A stretch of DNA of 64,000 nucleotides from Perilla frutescens (Eukaryota > Streptophyta > Magnoliopsida > Lamiales > Lamiaceae), in assembly GCA_026008535.1 (NCBI GenBank), contig BRKX01000014.1, positions 6,013,001-6,077,000 of the forward strand. The letters are read 5' to 3'. Below, in pieces: positions 1-13,359 of this stretch (positions are counted from its first letter, which is position 1; each line of letters opens with the position of its first letter). Below the pieces are notes generated by a model that saw only the letters and a list, made by a program, of their open reading frames with translations, was not told the origin of the DNA and searched no databases. Position numbers and translations under genes: made by a program.

Positions 1-139
1 ACTAGTTTCACACTATTTCAGAACGAAATATGCACTAATAGCATAGTGCTGGAGATGCTCTTACAGGTACGTGATATATGTGAGAGTTTACTGATGGTGT
101 AGTAATTAAGTGATATGTGAACTCTCATGTATCCACTAT

Positions 140-1965
140 TCAAGGTGAAAATAATAAATATTTATGAACCAGAGCCAAAATCTTGTAATGCTCGTAAATA
201 CAAACAATAAATATGAATACCGGCATACGTCTTACACATGGAAAGCACTACATGCGGAGATTTCGTAGAGTTGTTTAACACATCAATTATCACACATTAA
301 TATCTCCGTGGTGTAAAAATTAATTTTTCAGATAAAGAATACAATATTTATGAAATATTAAAAAATCAACTATAGATATATGTCTTTCCGTTCATGGAGC
401 TTTTTAAATACGATACAAATCATTAATCAGCTTTATAAATGATTTAAAAAATACTCTAAATATCTTACAAATTAAAATTAGCACACATTTTGTACTTTTG
501 AAAATGAAGAAAAATATTTAACTAGAAAAACGACGCGGCGGATTATATTTAACAAGAAAAACGACTGGTTAATTAATACTCTAAAATCTTACAAAATAAA
601 ATTAGCATATTTTTTGTACTTTTCAAAATGAAGAAAAATATTTAACAAACTTTATGAACATAATAGAAATTAATATTCAATTGACATTTATAATCATTTT
701 GTTGCAAATATTTGGTCCACCTAGGTCTCTCACGATTAATATAGGGAGAAGATATTCAATTGTATTTCATATATATATATTACCTCTTTCTAATGAGGCT
801 TGATGTTTACAATAATTTAATGTAGCATGCTAATTATTAATATTGGAAATGACGTGTAAATGGCTATGATCATATGAAAAATACGCATTAAATATAGCAA
901 TATAACTATATGATTTGAACATTCAAAGAAGAAATGTTGGACCAAATATTTGTGGGGAGTATTTTTACGCATTCAATTTAGGAACTCATTATTCACTATT
1001 CAACATCATGAAAATAAAAGATATGTACTTTGAAACAAAAATCAAAATTTTACCACGCTCGTAAATACAAATAATAAATATGAATATTGGTCCCCTTCTT
1101 ACACATGAGAAACAATATTATATGCGGTAGAGTTGGTGAATACATCACACAATAACGCCATATTTCGGATAAAACATACTAGATCTACAAAATATTAAAA
1201 AATGGAGTATTCTCTTTTCTAGTTTATGAGACTTGAAATGCGGTATTCTAAAATATTCTAACGAGTTTAAAAATATTCTAAAAATTTCACAAATGAAATT
1301 AGAACGCATTTTGTACTTTAAAAATGTAAGAAATTATGAACAAATTTTACAAATATAAGAAAAATATTTAAATGGCACTCATCACTTAAATATAATAAAA
1401 AAAATTACTGAGTAGATTCAATTTTCACAGTTTACTTCACCTCCTTACAAAAACATTAAACATCCCAACAAATTTATTCAAACACATTAAAAACCAATAA
1501 TACCATAATGCTACTTTACACACTAGGATACACCCCCTAATGTTATCATATAAACTCATATATTCGCTATTTAATATGAAAATAATATATACTTTGAACC
1601 AAAAATCGAAATATTACAACGCTCGTAAACACAAACAATAAGTCCGAATATCGATCACCTTCTTACACGTGGGGGAGATGTACATGCGAAAATTAAGTAG
1701 AGTTGGTGAACACATCACACAATAACGTGATACTTCGGATAAAGCACACGAGATTTAAGAAGTATAAAACAATCGAATATTTCTTTTAACACTTTTCGAG
1801 GCTTAAAACGCGATATAAATCGTCAGCTTTATGAACGGTTTCAAAAATATACTAAAATCTTACAAAATAAACTAGAACGTATATGTATATTCCTACTTTG
1901 AAAAAAAATTGTACAAAATTATTAACAAATCTTATACAAACATAATAAAAATATTCAAATGGAAT
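140..1965 (+). repeat. Three diverged tandem intergenic units
   Basis: Three related blocks occur at about 140-700, 985-1395 and 1545-1965. Each runs through the same landmarks: a phrase like CTCGTAAATACAAA, then a TCTTACACATGG-like phrase, then TAGAGTTGGTGAACACATCA, then a TTCGGATAAA phrase, then AAATATTCTAAAATCTTACA. The same three-unit arrangement recurs in copy B (about 26215, 27540 and 28125), so the array predates the segmental duplication. No coding potential is seen. The rest of 1-2137 is featureless AT-rich DNA. Confidence 0.7.
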
Positions 1966-2147
1966 TCATCGTTGACATACGATTGTAAAAAATTAAAAAA
2001 AAAATAAAATTACTCACTAAACTCAATTTCAAATAGCCGCATCTGAGACAAATTTTGAGCACTTTTATTACCAAAAAAGGTTTAAAATTTCCCCTAAAAA
2101 TAGTAAATATTAGAATACGCATTTTAAAAAGTCTTATATTTGGTTAA

Positions 2148-2288
2148 GGGAAAAGGTCCACTTTGCTACCTTAACTATGTGTGGAGGCTCACAATGCTCC
2201 CACTTTATCTTTTTGGGTCAATTAGATACTACATCTATTTTAAATGGGCCAATATGCTCCTTTTATTACTCCTTCAACTTTTAACCGT
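2148..2288 (+). repeat. MULE left terminal inverted repeat
   Basis: It pairs with 6027-6167 in inverted orientation along its whole length, including the AACTATGTGTGGAGGCTCAC block. Similarity decays near 2288, which sets the inner edge. Confidence 0.85.
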
Positions 2289-2658
2289 GACTGCTGTCAA
2301 AAATTCTTTAAACTCCGTTAACGTATGTTTTATCGCGCTAAAACACTTAGGGTTGGCTCAAATCACTCATTCACGCAGTAAATCCTCCCTCTCCAATATC
2401 ACACTTTAAACCCAGTTGTTGGGGAAGATGCCAACAAAAAGGTATGCAATGTATTTTTTAATTAACTATCTATATGGATGGCATCGATCTTCATTATTTT
2501 GAAACCAAGAATTTTCTCTTATGCGTGACTATCTTCTTCATTATATTAAACTAAGCAAAAACGTTTGTTAGTAGTGGGCATGCCGCTATATTGTATGGTT
2601 GAATGTTAAGGATATTAATATGATATTTTTCTTATGGCTATTCATGTGTTGTAGGGTT

Positions 2659-5600
2659 ATGGAGACAGTTAGTTTATTTTACAATTTTAAAGGAAGATGG
2701 GTGCACATTCCGAAGTTGGCATATATTGAAGGTGATCATCAGTTAATGGAAAATTTTGATATTGACTTATTGTCATTTACGCACATGATTAGGCTGTACA
2801 AGGAAAAATATGGGATGTTGGATGTGAAGAAATTGTGTTATCTGTTGCCTGGGGTCTTGATTGAAAATGCAGAACTCGTGATGCTTGAAAATGACGAGGG
2901 GATTAAGAAGTTGTCAGAATTATGTAGGAATCTTAACAAGGATGAGGTTTTGTGTGTATACCCAGCCCCTGAAGAAAATGAAAATGCACCACAAATAGAC
3001 ATAGGAAATAGTCAGATTGGGGATAAAAATGTACCAGACGGATGTATAGGAAGTAGTCAGATTGGGGATGCAACAGAAGATATTAATGATGATGCTTTAT
3101 TGGGTGAAATCATGGATAACATCATCCATGAGTATCTAAATTTGGGAGATACTCAGCCTGCTAATGAAGAAGAAACAGAGCATATTGATGCTGAATTGGT
3201 TGGAGAATTTGAGGATTATTCATCTAATTCGGAGTGTGGTAGTGATATTGATCTTAAAATACTTGAGCAGAGTAGGAGAAGGGTGAAGTACGACATAGAT
3301 GACAACAATCCACATTTCCTGTTGGGCATGACATTCAAAGATGCTGAAGATGCTAGGCTTGCTATTAGAAGATATAGTGTACAAAAGTGTACTCCTTTGA
3401 GGATTAGGCCTAATGATTCGAGGAGACTTAGAGCTAAATGCAAAGCTGAAGGATGTCCATTTCATTTGTACATTTCTAAGGAGAGCATTACTGGGTGTAT
3501 GATGGTTAGAAGGATTGATGATGAACATAATTGTTTGAAAGATGGCAATAACAATTTAGCTTCATATAAGTTTTTGGCAACTGAGTTCAAGACAAAACTT
3601 TATGAAAATCCAAAAATGAGTGTGAAACAAATGATCCAAGAAGCACATAATTACATGAAATTGTATGTCTCTAAGTCAAAAGGCAAGAGGGCAAAGAGGT
3701 TTGTGTTGAATGAGTTGGATGGAAGTTTTAAGGCTGAGTTTGCTGGTATTGCTACATATGTAGATTCAATCACTGAGAAAGATCCTAATACAAGTGCCGA
3801 ATTAGAGTTATGTGAAGAATCTGCAAGTCAAGGGAAGTTTGTCTTCAAGAGAGTGTATTTCTGTTTTGATGCTTTGAAGAGAGGATGGAGATCAGGTTGT
3901 AGGCCTATTATAGGGTTAGATGGTTGTCATCTTAAGGGTGTTGTTAAAGGGCAACTTCTAGTGGCTGTTGGGAAGGATGGAAATGAACAAATGTTTCCTA
4001 TTGCATGGGCTGTTATTGGAATAGAGAACAAGGAGAACTGGAGTTGGTTTTTACAGTTGTTAATTAAAGATCTATGTATTGATGATGCAGGCATGAAACT
4101 AACAATAATGTCAGATATGCAGAAGGTAATTCTATATATTTTCTTATTAATTCCATTTTAATAATAATTTTTTATGTCTGATTTTAATTCATGTGGTGCA
4201 GGGCTTGATTGGTGCAGTTTCTGAGGCACTTCCTCATGCTGAGCATAGGTATTGTGCTAGGCATGTTTATTCCAATTGGAGTAAGAAGTGGGGTGGAAAG
4301 GAACTACAGAAACGATTTTGGGCGTGTGCGAAGAGTACTTACAAGGAGAAATTTGAAGATAACTTGAGAATATTAGGAGACATTAGCACGCATGCAGTAG
4401 AGGATTTTTTTGCATACAATCCACAAACTTTCTGCAGGGCATTCTTTAGTTCCAGAAGTAAGTCTTGGATGGTTGAAAACAATATTTCAGAGAGTTTTAA
4501 TGCAAGCATACTAGAAGCTAGACGTAAGCCTATTGTCACTATGCTTGATGCTATTAGACTAAAAGCTATGAATAGGTTGGCAACAAATAAAGTCTTGGTT
4601 GAAGCATGGCCAAGTGAGTGGAGTCATACTTGTTTGCAACTGTACCAACAAGCTTTGGATAAAGCATTTGATTGTAACATTGTGTTCAATGGAGCCCATG
4701 GATATGAGATTGAAGATAGAGAAGGTAGACAAAAAGTGTTTTTGGATAAACTGATTTGTTCATGTAGATCATGGGAACTTACTGGCATTCCATGTGCTCA
4801 TGCTATATGTGCATTCAAACATGCTAAAAGAGATCCCATGCAATCCATCTCATTATGGTATCACAAGAGAGCTTACATGGTAGCATATGAGGTTCCAATT
4901 CTACCAATGGAAGGGAAGTTGATTCAAAGCAGTGACAAATCTACACAAGTTGAGCCACCACATGCAATTAAGTTAACTGGTAGGCCAAGAAGTAAGAGAA
5001 TCAAAGGAGCCAATGAGACTAGGAAGGGGAATACTCGAGGGAAAATGAGCAAGAAAGGGCTTGCGATAAAATGCTCTATTTGCAAAATAGGAGGTCACAA
5101 CAAGGTTAAATGCCCTAGTAAGAACTCACAGGTATACCATTCTGCACATCATCTCATTATAATTATTTTGGAATTTTTAATATGCTAACTTTTATTGTAG
5201 AATCTCTCTGGCCTTGGGAGTCAAACAACCAATGCAAAATCTTTAAGGAAGAACAAAAGAACTTCTGGCCTTGGAATTTTCATTGATGAAAATACTGGAA
5301 CAACCATACTTAATGTGAGCATACTCTTTTCATGCTTTCTTTCGGTTTCATGTTTTCTTTATCATACTGAGTTCTTGCTTTCTTTTGGTTGTCAATTGTA
5401 GCCTGGCTTCTCTTCTGAAAGATTGGTATCTCAAAACTATCCACTTGCTAGTCAAACTTTAAGCTCAAATCCAGATGTTAATGTGAGGTTCTCTATTCCA
5501 AGGCCTATTGCTTTTGCTGGGGAAGGAACATCTTCAATTGCTACTGAAAATCTCCCATTCAAACCACCAGGCTTGAAGTGGAAGGGCAAGAGAGTCATAT

Positions 5601-5662
5601 CTACGAAACAGCTTCAAAATGAAAGGGATAAGAAAAAAGCCAAGAAGGGAGATAAAAACTAA
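2659..5662 (+). CDS. MULE (MuDR-type) transposase, apparently intact
   Basis: Predicted exons are 2659-4125, 4202-5131, 5201-5314 and 5402-5662, all with GT-AG borders and phase-0 joins, giving 923 residues. ATG 2659 is chosen because the longer open frame upstream runs through an intron-like TTGTAG; an upstream leader intron is likely. Domains in order: an N-terminal PB1-like region (about 10-105), an acidic linker, the MuDR DNA-binding zinc region (about 230-300, with CKAEGC and a DDEHNC motif), the MULE transposase core (about 410-560) with LDGCHLKG, MSDMQKG and CARH motifs, a SWIM zinc finger (CSC...GIPCAH, near 690), and a CCHC knuckle (CSICKIGGHNKVKC, near 790). The family cuts at terminal repeats and inserts with 9-11 bp duplications. 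No frameshift or stop is visible, so the element may be autonomous. Confidence 0.9.
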
Positions 5663-6026
5663 TTACTGGAAGAATTCTTTTTGCCTTTGTTAATTAGCAA
5701 ACTTAAATTAGTTTAAGTCTTTTTTTGAAACTTAGCTATGCTACTTTTGTTTAAAATGAAAACATGTCATGCTATTTATTTACTCGTGTCTTTGGTATCT
5801 TTTTATGAAGTTAATATTATGAATTATTGAACAAAATATTATGTTTCATATATTATTTAGTGAACAAAAAAATATTACGAAACAACATAGTGAAAATGAG
5901 GCAATTCTATTTTTTAAGATTTTAGAGAGATTGTAGAGAGAAATTATCAAAAAAATTGAAATAAATGAATAAAATAGTGATTTGAGGATTTTAAGTTATT
6001 TTTTAACAGAGTTAACGGAATATTTA

Positions 6027-6167
6027 ACGGCTGAAAGTTGAGGGAGTAGCATAAGGAGCATATTGACCCATTTAAAATAGATGTAGTATCTAATTGACCC
6101 AAAAAGATAAAGTGGGAGCATTGTGAGCCTCCACACATAGTTAAGGTAGCAAAGTGGACCTTTTCCC
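6027..6167 (-). repeat. MULE right terminal inverted repeat
   Basis: Reverse complement of the left terminal repeat. It ends GGACCTTTTCCC and is followed by the second target copy ATTTGGTTCA. Confidence 0.85.
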
Positions 6168-6177
6168 ATTTGGTTCA

Positions 6178-6201
6178 TGCTGATTGTAACAACAAAGCCC
6201 T

Positions 6202-6235
<34 letters not shown>

Positions 6236-6674
6236 TCTCTGTCTCTCGATTTCGACTCCTCCCCCGCACACACAGACACGCACTCACACACACGCACAGA
6301 TCATCCACAAGGCGGCACCTCTTCAGCCTTGAGCCCACGTTCTCGTTTCCCCCAAATCACCTCATCCCAAATCAGTCCTGGATTTGCAGGTTTTTGTAGG
6401 CAATAATTCATATCAAATCTGCGCGTTAATTATTCGTTGCCTCACTCATACTCCATGTCTTTTCTTTCTGAAGCTCATGGTTTGAATGAGCCCGTGTTGA
6501 CAATTCTGTGGTTTGGATTATGGGTTTAATGCAGATGCAGTAGAGCGAGAGAGGAACCGGACGGACGTAAATCTCGGTCTCTCGACGCATTGGGGGTAGC
6601 ATGCACCGCGTAAGATAACGTGGGTTCCAGCGCGGTGGTGTTGTTCCGTCGAATTGGGTGAATTGGTTAATACG
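6178..6674 (+). promoter_or_regulatory. 5' leader of DRIP copy A, promoter cut off by MULE
   Basis: A CT-rich run at about 6200-6243, then CA-rich sequence, leads to the DRIP start codon. It matches 28700-29244 in copy B closely. A possible leader intron runs from a GATTTGCAG/GTTTTTGT donor near 6389 to a TTTAATGCAG acceptor near 6536; this is inference. All sequence upstream of 6168 is MULE, so the ancestral upstream region now lies 4 kb away on the far side of the transposon. Confidence 0.55.
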
Positions 6675-9600
6675 ATGTCGCACCAGGTGGTGGAGGTGAG
6701 GAGGGAGGCGGTGGCGCCATGCATGACATGCCCTCTCTGCCACAAGCTCTTCCGCGACGCCACCACTATTATCGAATGCCTCCACACTTGTGAGCCGCTG
6801 CTGCTCCTTGATTAAGTTTTCTTCTGATTGTCTTCGATTGGTGATTTAGTCGTAAATCGTGGGCGGTTGTTGGAATTTTAATTTGTTTTTTTTATAGCTT
6901 TGAGTGTGCCCTTTCTTACCTGGGTTTTCTGGTGGCATCTGGGTTTTGCACTGTGTGGATTGCGTGTTATTGATCTGGGTATTTCGATGTGTTTGTGGGT
7001 TTCTTTTGATTTTCGGTTTTACGAGCTTCTGTTAGTGTGGCTTTGGTAGGTAATTTGTGTTTGGTATCGAGGCGTTCATGTCACAGAATTTGTTGTTGAA
7101 GTGAGAGAAAGCTCCACTCGTAAGAGATTGTTGTGTGTCTAGTGGTGATATATTCAATGTGAATGCTGGTTAATTGAATGAAAGGAGATGGGATTAATGC
7201 CCTTTTCACTTGTTTTATTCATGAAAGTAATGGTAATTTGAGAAATTTTTTGATTTAAAGTTGAAAATCTTCCTTAACCACATACTACTACTTAGAATAG
7301 ATAGATGCAGATAGAGCTATATTCCAAAGCTTACGACAAGTGTCAAGAATTGTTCATTAAAGGCCTTAAACATGAATGGACCAACTGGTGCATGGCTACT
7401 TCATTGTTGTGATGTTGTTTTTGACAATAAAAATTTTCAAAAATCTTGGCATGACTGATCGGAGTTTCTGGTAATAACCACTTCAGTTTGTTACTTGTCC
7501 CACAACATGTGGCCAATCGTATGATTAGTCAGAAAAAGTGAATTTACTATATTTTATGCCAATACTACTATTTTATGGTGTTATGACTTATGTGCATATT
7601 AAAGTGAAATTGATGATGTAATGCTTTTCTTGTTCATAATCTTTATGTGTAATTTGTTTTGTATGTTTATATATATCTTTATTCATATATTTGTTTATGA
7701 GGTACCTGATATTCTATTCTATGATGCTATATAGTTTGCAGGAAATGCATATATAAGAAGCTTGCAGATGAGGAAATGGAATGTTGTCCAATTTGCAATA
7801 TCGATTTGGGATGTGTTCCATTGGAGAAGTTGAGGTCAGTTCTACTAGATTGTTTTGATTTTTCTTACTCGATATAGTTACTTCTGTTTTCCAATTTAGC
7901 TACAAACACATAAAACGACCTTGCATGAGCACACCTCCCTAACCTGCTTTTTTGTAGTCTTTGTTGGACATAGAAACACATATGTACAATGAAGCCAAGT
8001 GAAGTCTTGTGCTTAAATTTATAATTCTTAGATAGTCAGGATGGTGGTGAATACTTCAAGTGTACTTGGAAAGCTCCTTTAAAATGATGTATTCTCTCCA
8101 TCAATGTTAACTTATATATTTTACTATTTTCTATCTGTGTTCCAGCCTTCTGTTTAGCCTAATAGAGTTGTGTCATAGCTAGTAGTTACTGGAAATTTCT
8201 GGGTATGGAGGTAAATAAACAGTCTTCTTATTATTTCACTAATATTCTGGCATCTTCCTGATCAGGCCGGATCATAATTTGCAAGACGTAAGGGCAAAAA
8301 TATTTCCTCATAAGAGGATAAAGGTTAAGGCCCCTGAGGTAGTAACACCTGTTGTATTGCCTGCTAAGAGAAAGGAACGATCTCTTTCATCATTGGTGGT
8401 CAGTACCCCCAGAGTATCGACACAGGTTGGCATGACAGGTAGAAGATCAAAATCCATTGCTAGAAAAGCATCAAGGGGATCCAGCTTTACCATAGAAAAA
8501 CCTGTTATGAATTCTGTTGACGACCAACCTGAGAGCTCTAGCTCACAAGAGATGTTGAACAAATCTACTCAGAATAATAGGCAGGTATGTGAAGTTTAGA
8601 AGATTGTGAACATCAGACATCAGTTAGTTTGTGCGTTTAATGATCTTGATGCATATGTGTCATGTGCCAGTTTTCATGCTACTGACATTTTTGCAGAACT
8701 CCTCTGCTGGTGAGCCATCTAATCATAGTCCTGATAAAGAAAGAGAGCATGATTCTGAACATTGGGAAGGAAAAGTTGATCTTTGGAAGCCTTTAACTTG
8801 CTTAGTTGAAGCAGCAAATCGAAGCAAGTCCTCTAAGTTCAACACACAAGATTCTCATGCAAAATCTGAAGAGCATAATCCTTATGAGAAGGAGGCTCCT
8901 ATCAGAAAAACCAAACATAAGGAACAAAGGAAGAAATCCAAAGTTAAAGATGAGAAGCATTCTAGTGACCATACCCCTCTAGAAACCGAGAGGCCTAAGA
9001 AGCTACGTAAAGTCAGGCAGAAAGCACAGAATTTTGGAAATTTCAGGGTTCCACCTCAGGTTGTGCTTGATGCTGCCAATGCTAAATTTGACCGGAAAAA
9101 TTATCCCATCTGGTTTTCTTTAGTGGCCTCTAATGAACTGTAAGTAGCTTATTTTGATCCTCGCACGGTTTGGATCTTCTGAAGAGCAAAACTAGGTTAT
9201 TTACTGTTGTATCTGATTTCTAAAATAATTTTTCAGGGAGGGAGATGCACTGCCCTTGCCTCAGATTTCAGCAAGTTATTTGAGAATAAAGTAAGTTCTC
9301 ACAATCTTTTGTTGTTCCGGATGTTCAGTGCTTTGACATCAACCACTAAAAAAATCCACATTTTAGTTCATTATAGCATCATATATTCAGTTGTGCATGG
9401 AAACAGAAGACAAATAAAGAATCATTCATTGAAAATGAGATGAATAGTGCTCAATATTTTTTTTTTTTTTTTTTTTTTTCTTTCTGCCATTCTATGTTAT
9501 TGTGATAGCACATGTTTCTATGTGAGTTTGATATTATATTGCTAAGTTATTTGCTGTATTTTAGTCCTCCTAAATAAATAGTAATGGTTTTTCTTTCTTC

Positions 9601-12240
9601 TGCAAATTTAGAAGCCACTATAAATCTCTTGGCATGGACATTTGGTTAATGTTTGAAGTGTCTTTCAATTTTTTATTTTTTTTACATTATCTTGGTTTGA
9701 CCATATGTTTGGAAATTAATGAAATCATATAGACTGCTTTTTGTTGTGGTTAAATAAGTGTTACATAAGTTTAAAACTGTCAAATATGTATAGTACTTGT
9801 GATACTGTAAAATTTGCCCCTTTATCTTGTGAATCTGCTTTGACATCAGATATAGTCTGTTTAAAACAACCTTAGCAATCGGAAGCAATGGTGTCATTAA
9901 CTGTTTTAATCTTCTTTTTTGCGCGTAGTTTTGGAAAAAAATTCTTACAAACATCTAGGTGATGAATTCATATGGAGCTTGCATCCAGTAGCTCGAAAAT
10001 TGCTTGAATTGTTTTTGCAGCCAGTGTCTTGTTGCAGATGTAAAATTAGTCATGCAAACACAATGAGACTATGATACTCACATGTGCATGCATTTAGAGT
10101 AAACTCTTGGTTGGCTGCTCTAGTCCAAATCTTTCTCGTAATGTTTTTTATTATGCATCCATAAATTGCCATTTTCATTTGGCTATATAACTGACGCGCA
10201 CTTAATATTTGAGTAAGAGGGGGAAAAGTATGGTTTTGCTGAAAGGCTTGGCGAGGTTCTTAATTTTTCTGTTGGTTTCTTCTGTGATATATGTTAATGT
10301 TATGAGCTTCATGCCTTCACCAGAGGCCACATTGATACCTCTTGTCTTTATTTTTACCGAAAACTGCCTTTTCTGTCAACACCATAACCAAACAACTGGT
10401 ACTGTAACCTGGGTTGGTTAAATGCTAGTAATGGGAATGGTAATTCATTTCCTGATTAATAAGCCATCCCTTTGGTTGCCTTTATCTTTCCCGAATCTGA
10501 ATTGAATTGCAACAGTTGATCATCGGCAGCCAGTTTGCTCTATAGTTCATCTTACCTGTCGAAAATAAACCTTGTAGGCGCTTAAGCTATGTAGACCTTT
10601 TCAAAAGTTGCATATTACACCTTCTGATACCATTTCTGATGGTAGAATTGTAGATAAGATGTATGATACATCCAGTGGCTTCAGTAGCTTGCAAGTGGTC
10701 CTTGTGTCCACTATATTTTCTGAAATTAAGTGACTAAGTACAGTTGTTAATCAATTCAATCTCCTTTCTCATGACCCATTCTCCTTGGGGAATTGATGGT
10801 GATGGGCTTATTTAATTTCGGCATTGCCTGTTGGACCTGATTTGATGCTATGAATGGTATTTCATACGAATACTTGTATGCACCCTACACATGTATTAAG
10901 TTTAGTTTTGCTTCATAACTATTGAATTATTATCTTATATCCCACTTTGCTAAACTAACATAGATATCATGCTTTGTAGTTACATCTATGCTATATCTTT
11001 TCTTTTTTTTATACTAGAGGATACCGACAGTTTTGGACTGTGTTGTAATTTGCAGATACTGTATTGTGTTTTATAGCAGGGTGGTGGTAATTCAAGTTGC
11101 CTTTACCTGACAATTCATGACATATCTGCCACTTGCCTCATTTATTCAATATCCATGGTGAAACCAAATCATTTAATTTGCTCTCGCTTTCTGCGCTCCC
11201 TCTTTGTCTATTCACTCTCTATGTTGGTGGTCATTTTATGTCTAATTCAATGGACAACCTACTGGTTAACTGATTGGTGCAATTAACTTGATAATCAATA
11301 CTTCTGGAAATGCGTCCAAAGTCTGACGAGTAATCTCAGTTAAAATAATTTTGGTGAATGACTCTAGACTTGCAACGTCACATAATTTTCTCCAGTGAAT
11401 TTAAGATATATTTGATTGGTGATGCCTTCTGAATTTCTGGGCCTTTAGTTCACAATTTTTCAGCCTTGCCTTTTTTTTAATTGTTGTTTCTTCTGAAATC
11501 AGTTTCTGTCTGGAATATGATGTAATTTAAACTTGAAATTAAATGTATTGTCCTCACTTCCAGCCAAACTCAGTAGTATGATATAAAACTGGAGTGTTTA
11601 ATCATTAATCATGTGATAAAGAGATGTGAATTCTTGATACCTTTAGTAATGAATCGATGATGTTATACTTGCATAATACATAGTTCACAATATTGTTTCA
11701 AAGATGGATTATGTCGTAAGTGACTGACCTGATCTTCGTTTACTGCATCCTTCACAGGGATGGAAGTATACCAGTTTCTTTCATACAAAAGTACCTAAAG
11801 AGGAAGTTAGATCTTACAAATGATGTTGAGGTAAACTCATTTTATAGTTAATGAGCATTCACTTCTATGCGAGTCTAGCTTGCTTCTGATGTCTATACTT
11901 CTGACTTAGCGTTCTAATTTGAGCTAGCTTCCATCCCCAATTCTTGTAAAGAAGACGCCACACAACACACACACACACACACACACACACACGAATATTT
12001 AGATTGCAAAAAAGTTTACATTACAGCTTCAATAAGCTCATGTGGTAGTTTGTGCCGATCAAACTTCAGGTTGACATCAAATGCATGGGACAGACCATCA
12101 TCCCCACGCTAACGCTGAACAATCTGGTCGATCTCTGGCTTCAAACAACTAGTACAGAGAGAGTAAAAACCACACTTGGCTCATCAGCCAAGGATTTCGT
12201 GATGGTATTGGGGTATGCTCGCAGAGCTCCTGATTCTTAG
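6675..12240 (+). CDS. DRIP: DRIP-type RING E3 ubiquitin ligase, copy A
   Basis: Exons: 6675-6789, 7735-7834, 8266-8584, 8697-9139, 9237-9290, 11758-11830 and 12070-12240; all introns GT-AG. The product is 424 residues, close to Arabidopsis DRIP1/DRIP2 (about 420). A C3HC4 RING spans residues 19-59 (C19, C22, C35, H37, C40, C43, C56, C59). A basic linker follows, including SLSSLVVSTPRVS, a hallmark of the family. The C-terminal ubiquitin-like (RAWUL) region covers about 310-420, with SLVASNELEGDALPLPQI and CMGQTIIPTL. In Arabidopsis these nuclear ligases ubiquitinate DREB2A and damp drought responses; the role here is inferred from homology. Intron 5 is 2.5 kb and holds the block shared with SRP9. 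A (CA)n run lies in intron 6 (about 11965-11992). Confidence 0.93.
10050..10680 (+). repeat. DRIP intron-5 block shared with the SRP9 intron
   Basis: This part of DRIP copy A intron 5 is closely similar, in the same orientation, to 62804-63445 inside SRP9 intron 2. Shared landmarks include AATATTTGAGTAAGAGGG, TTGATACCTCTTG-like sequence, AACCAAACAACTGGTAC and TGATCATCGGCAGCCAG-like sequence. Copy B (from 32571) keeps the left half but lacks most of the right half. No terminal repeats or target duplication were recognised at its edges. Confidence 0.85.
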
Positions 12241-13359
12241 ACGCTCTCGTGCCTCAATTTTTCCCCACCCTAGCAAGACTTACTTTTCCGATTCCCGGCT
12301 CGTGAGCACCCCAATGTTGCTTCCGCGTTTGGGAGCACATTCCTATGACTATGAGTGCATGGAAGGTAAGAATGAGAATGTATATGTAAGATGAAGTTTT
12401 AGTGTATGCTCTAAATGTGGCATGTTTTATTACTTGAAGAGTTGAAGTACCCATATTTTATTGTTTTACATATTTACATAAATGAACCTGTGGGCTGTGG
12501 ATTGTGAAACTTGCACTTTTTCCCTTCAATATAATATTTCATTGAACTTTGACATTATTATGGTTGCTTTGACTAGTTAATTTACACATTCGAATTCCTA
12601 CTTTTCTTCTTTTTAAAATGGGTTCATATATTTTTGTGGACAGAATGAGAAATTCCTTAAACTTTTGTGGTTTAGGGTTTAGATCTTTGACTAAGGCAGG
12701 CGTGCCCTTCACCTCAATTTATTTTCCTTTGATATAATGATCTTGGTACAACTACAATTTCCATCTTTCATATCAAACTTAAATATAGCTCGTGATTGAA
12801 TTTCTTGAGTTCAAATTCAACTAATACCGTTTGATGTGAGTCTGTCATACATGATTTTTTAAGTGTGATTTGCGTGCATTATATGAGTAGGGTTTATCTA
12901 GTGCGCATCCACCACCTTCAGCTACAATTAATTTTTCAAGTGTGGTTTACTTTTTTCATGCGCTGGCAGTTCATGTGTTTGGTATAGCAAATTAACCAAA
13001 TGGCATACACATCAAAAGTTAACCAAAAATGTTTAAAGAAACACGTGCTTCTAATTTATGTTGGCACATTTGTTAATACTATCAGAAAAAGCGTGCATTG
13101 CACGCAATTCAACTAATTTATTTAAATTAATTATTGAAGTTTGAATAATTTTACTATACTATAGTATTTAAGTAGTCAATTAAACAATATATTTTATTCT
13201 ATATATATATATATAACTTTATAAATATAATAATATCTGAAAAATTCTAGATTAATCAATAAACAGGAAAATGATATAAACACAAAGTATAATTAAATTG
13301 TAACAATTCGAACAAGAATTTGGAATTTATAGCCTTTTAATTTGTTTATATTTTTGTTA

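Larger units (their letters stand above)
2148..6167 (+). mobile_element. Complete Mutator-like element (MULE), 4.0 kb
   Basis: The element starts GGGAAAAGGTCCACTTTGCT and ends with the reverse complement. The inverted repeats are about 140 bp long (2148-2288 and 6027-6167). A direct duplication of 10 bp flanks it: ATTTGGTTAA at 2138-2147 and ATTTGGTTCA at 6168-6177, one mismatch. MULEs characteristically make 9-11 bp target duplications. It encloses one four-exon transposase gene with no disabling change visible. The duplicated locus near 28690 has no such insertion, so it arrived after the duplication or was lost from copy B. It sits about 10 bp upstream of the CT-rich leader of DRIP copy A. 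Confidence 0.93.
1..12535 (+). repeat. Segmental duplication, copy A (DRIP segment)
   Basis: This stretch is collinear with about 25325-34705. Matching blocks include the left intergenic repeats, the 5' leader, all seven DRIP exons, all introns and the start of the 3' flank. Homology fades on the right near 12535, just after shared sequence downstream of the gene. Copy A uniquely carries the MULE at 2148-6167. Copy B uniquely carries an insertion at about 25467-26195 and a Stowaway-like element at 26749-27441. Intergenic sequence has diverged more than exons. The order is direct, so this is a tandem-type duplication later separated by transposon growth. Edges are judged by eye. Confidence 0.9.

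Noticed and set aside
6426..6787. Minus-strand frames over DRIP exon 1 and leader
   Set aside because: Antisense shadows of the RING-encoding exon.
8308..8562. Minus-strand frame antisense to DRIP exon 3, and its twin at 30853-31107
   Set aside because: Shadow of a conserved coding exon; its persistence in both copies follows from the real plus-strand gene.
10209..10421. Hydrophobic 70-codon frame in DRIP intron 5 (and 32755-33048, 62730-62981)
   Set aside because: Intronic, not conserved in frame among the three copies of this block.
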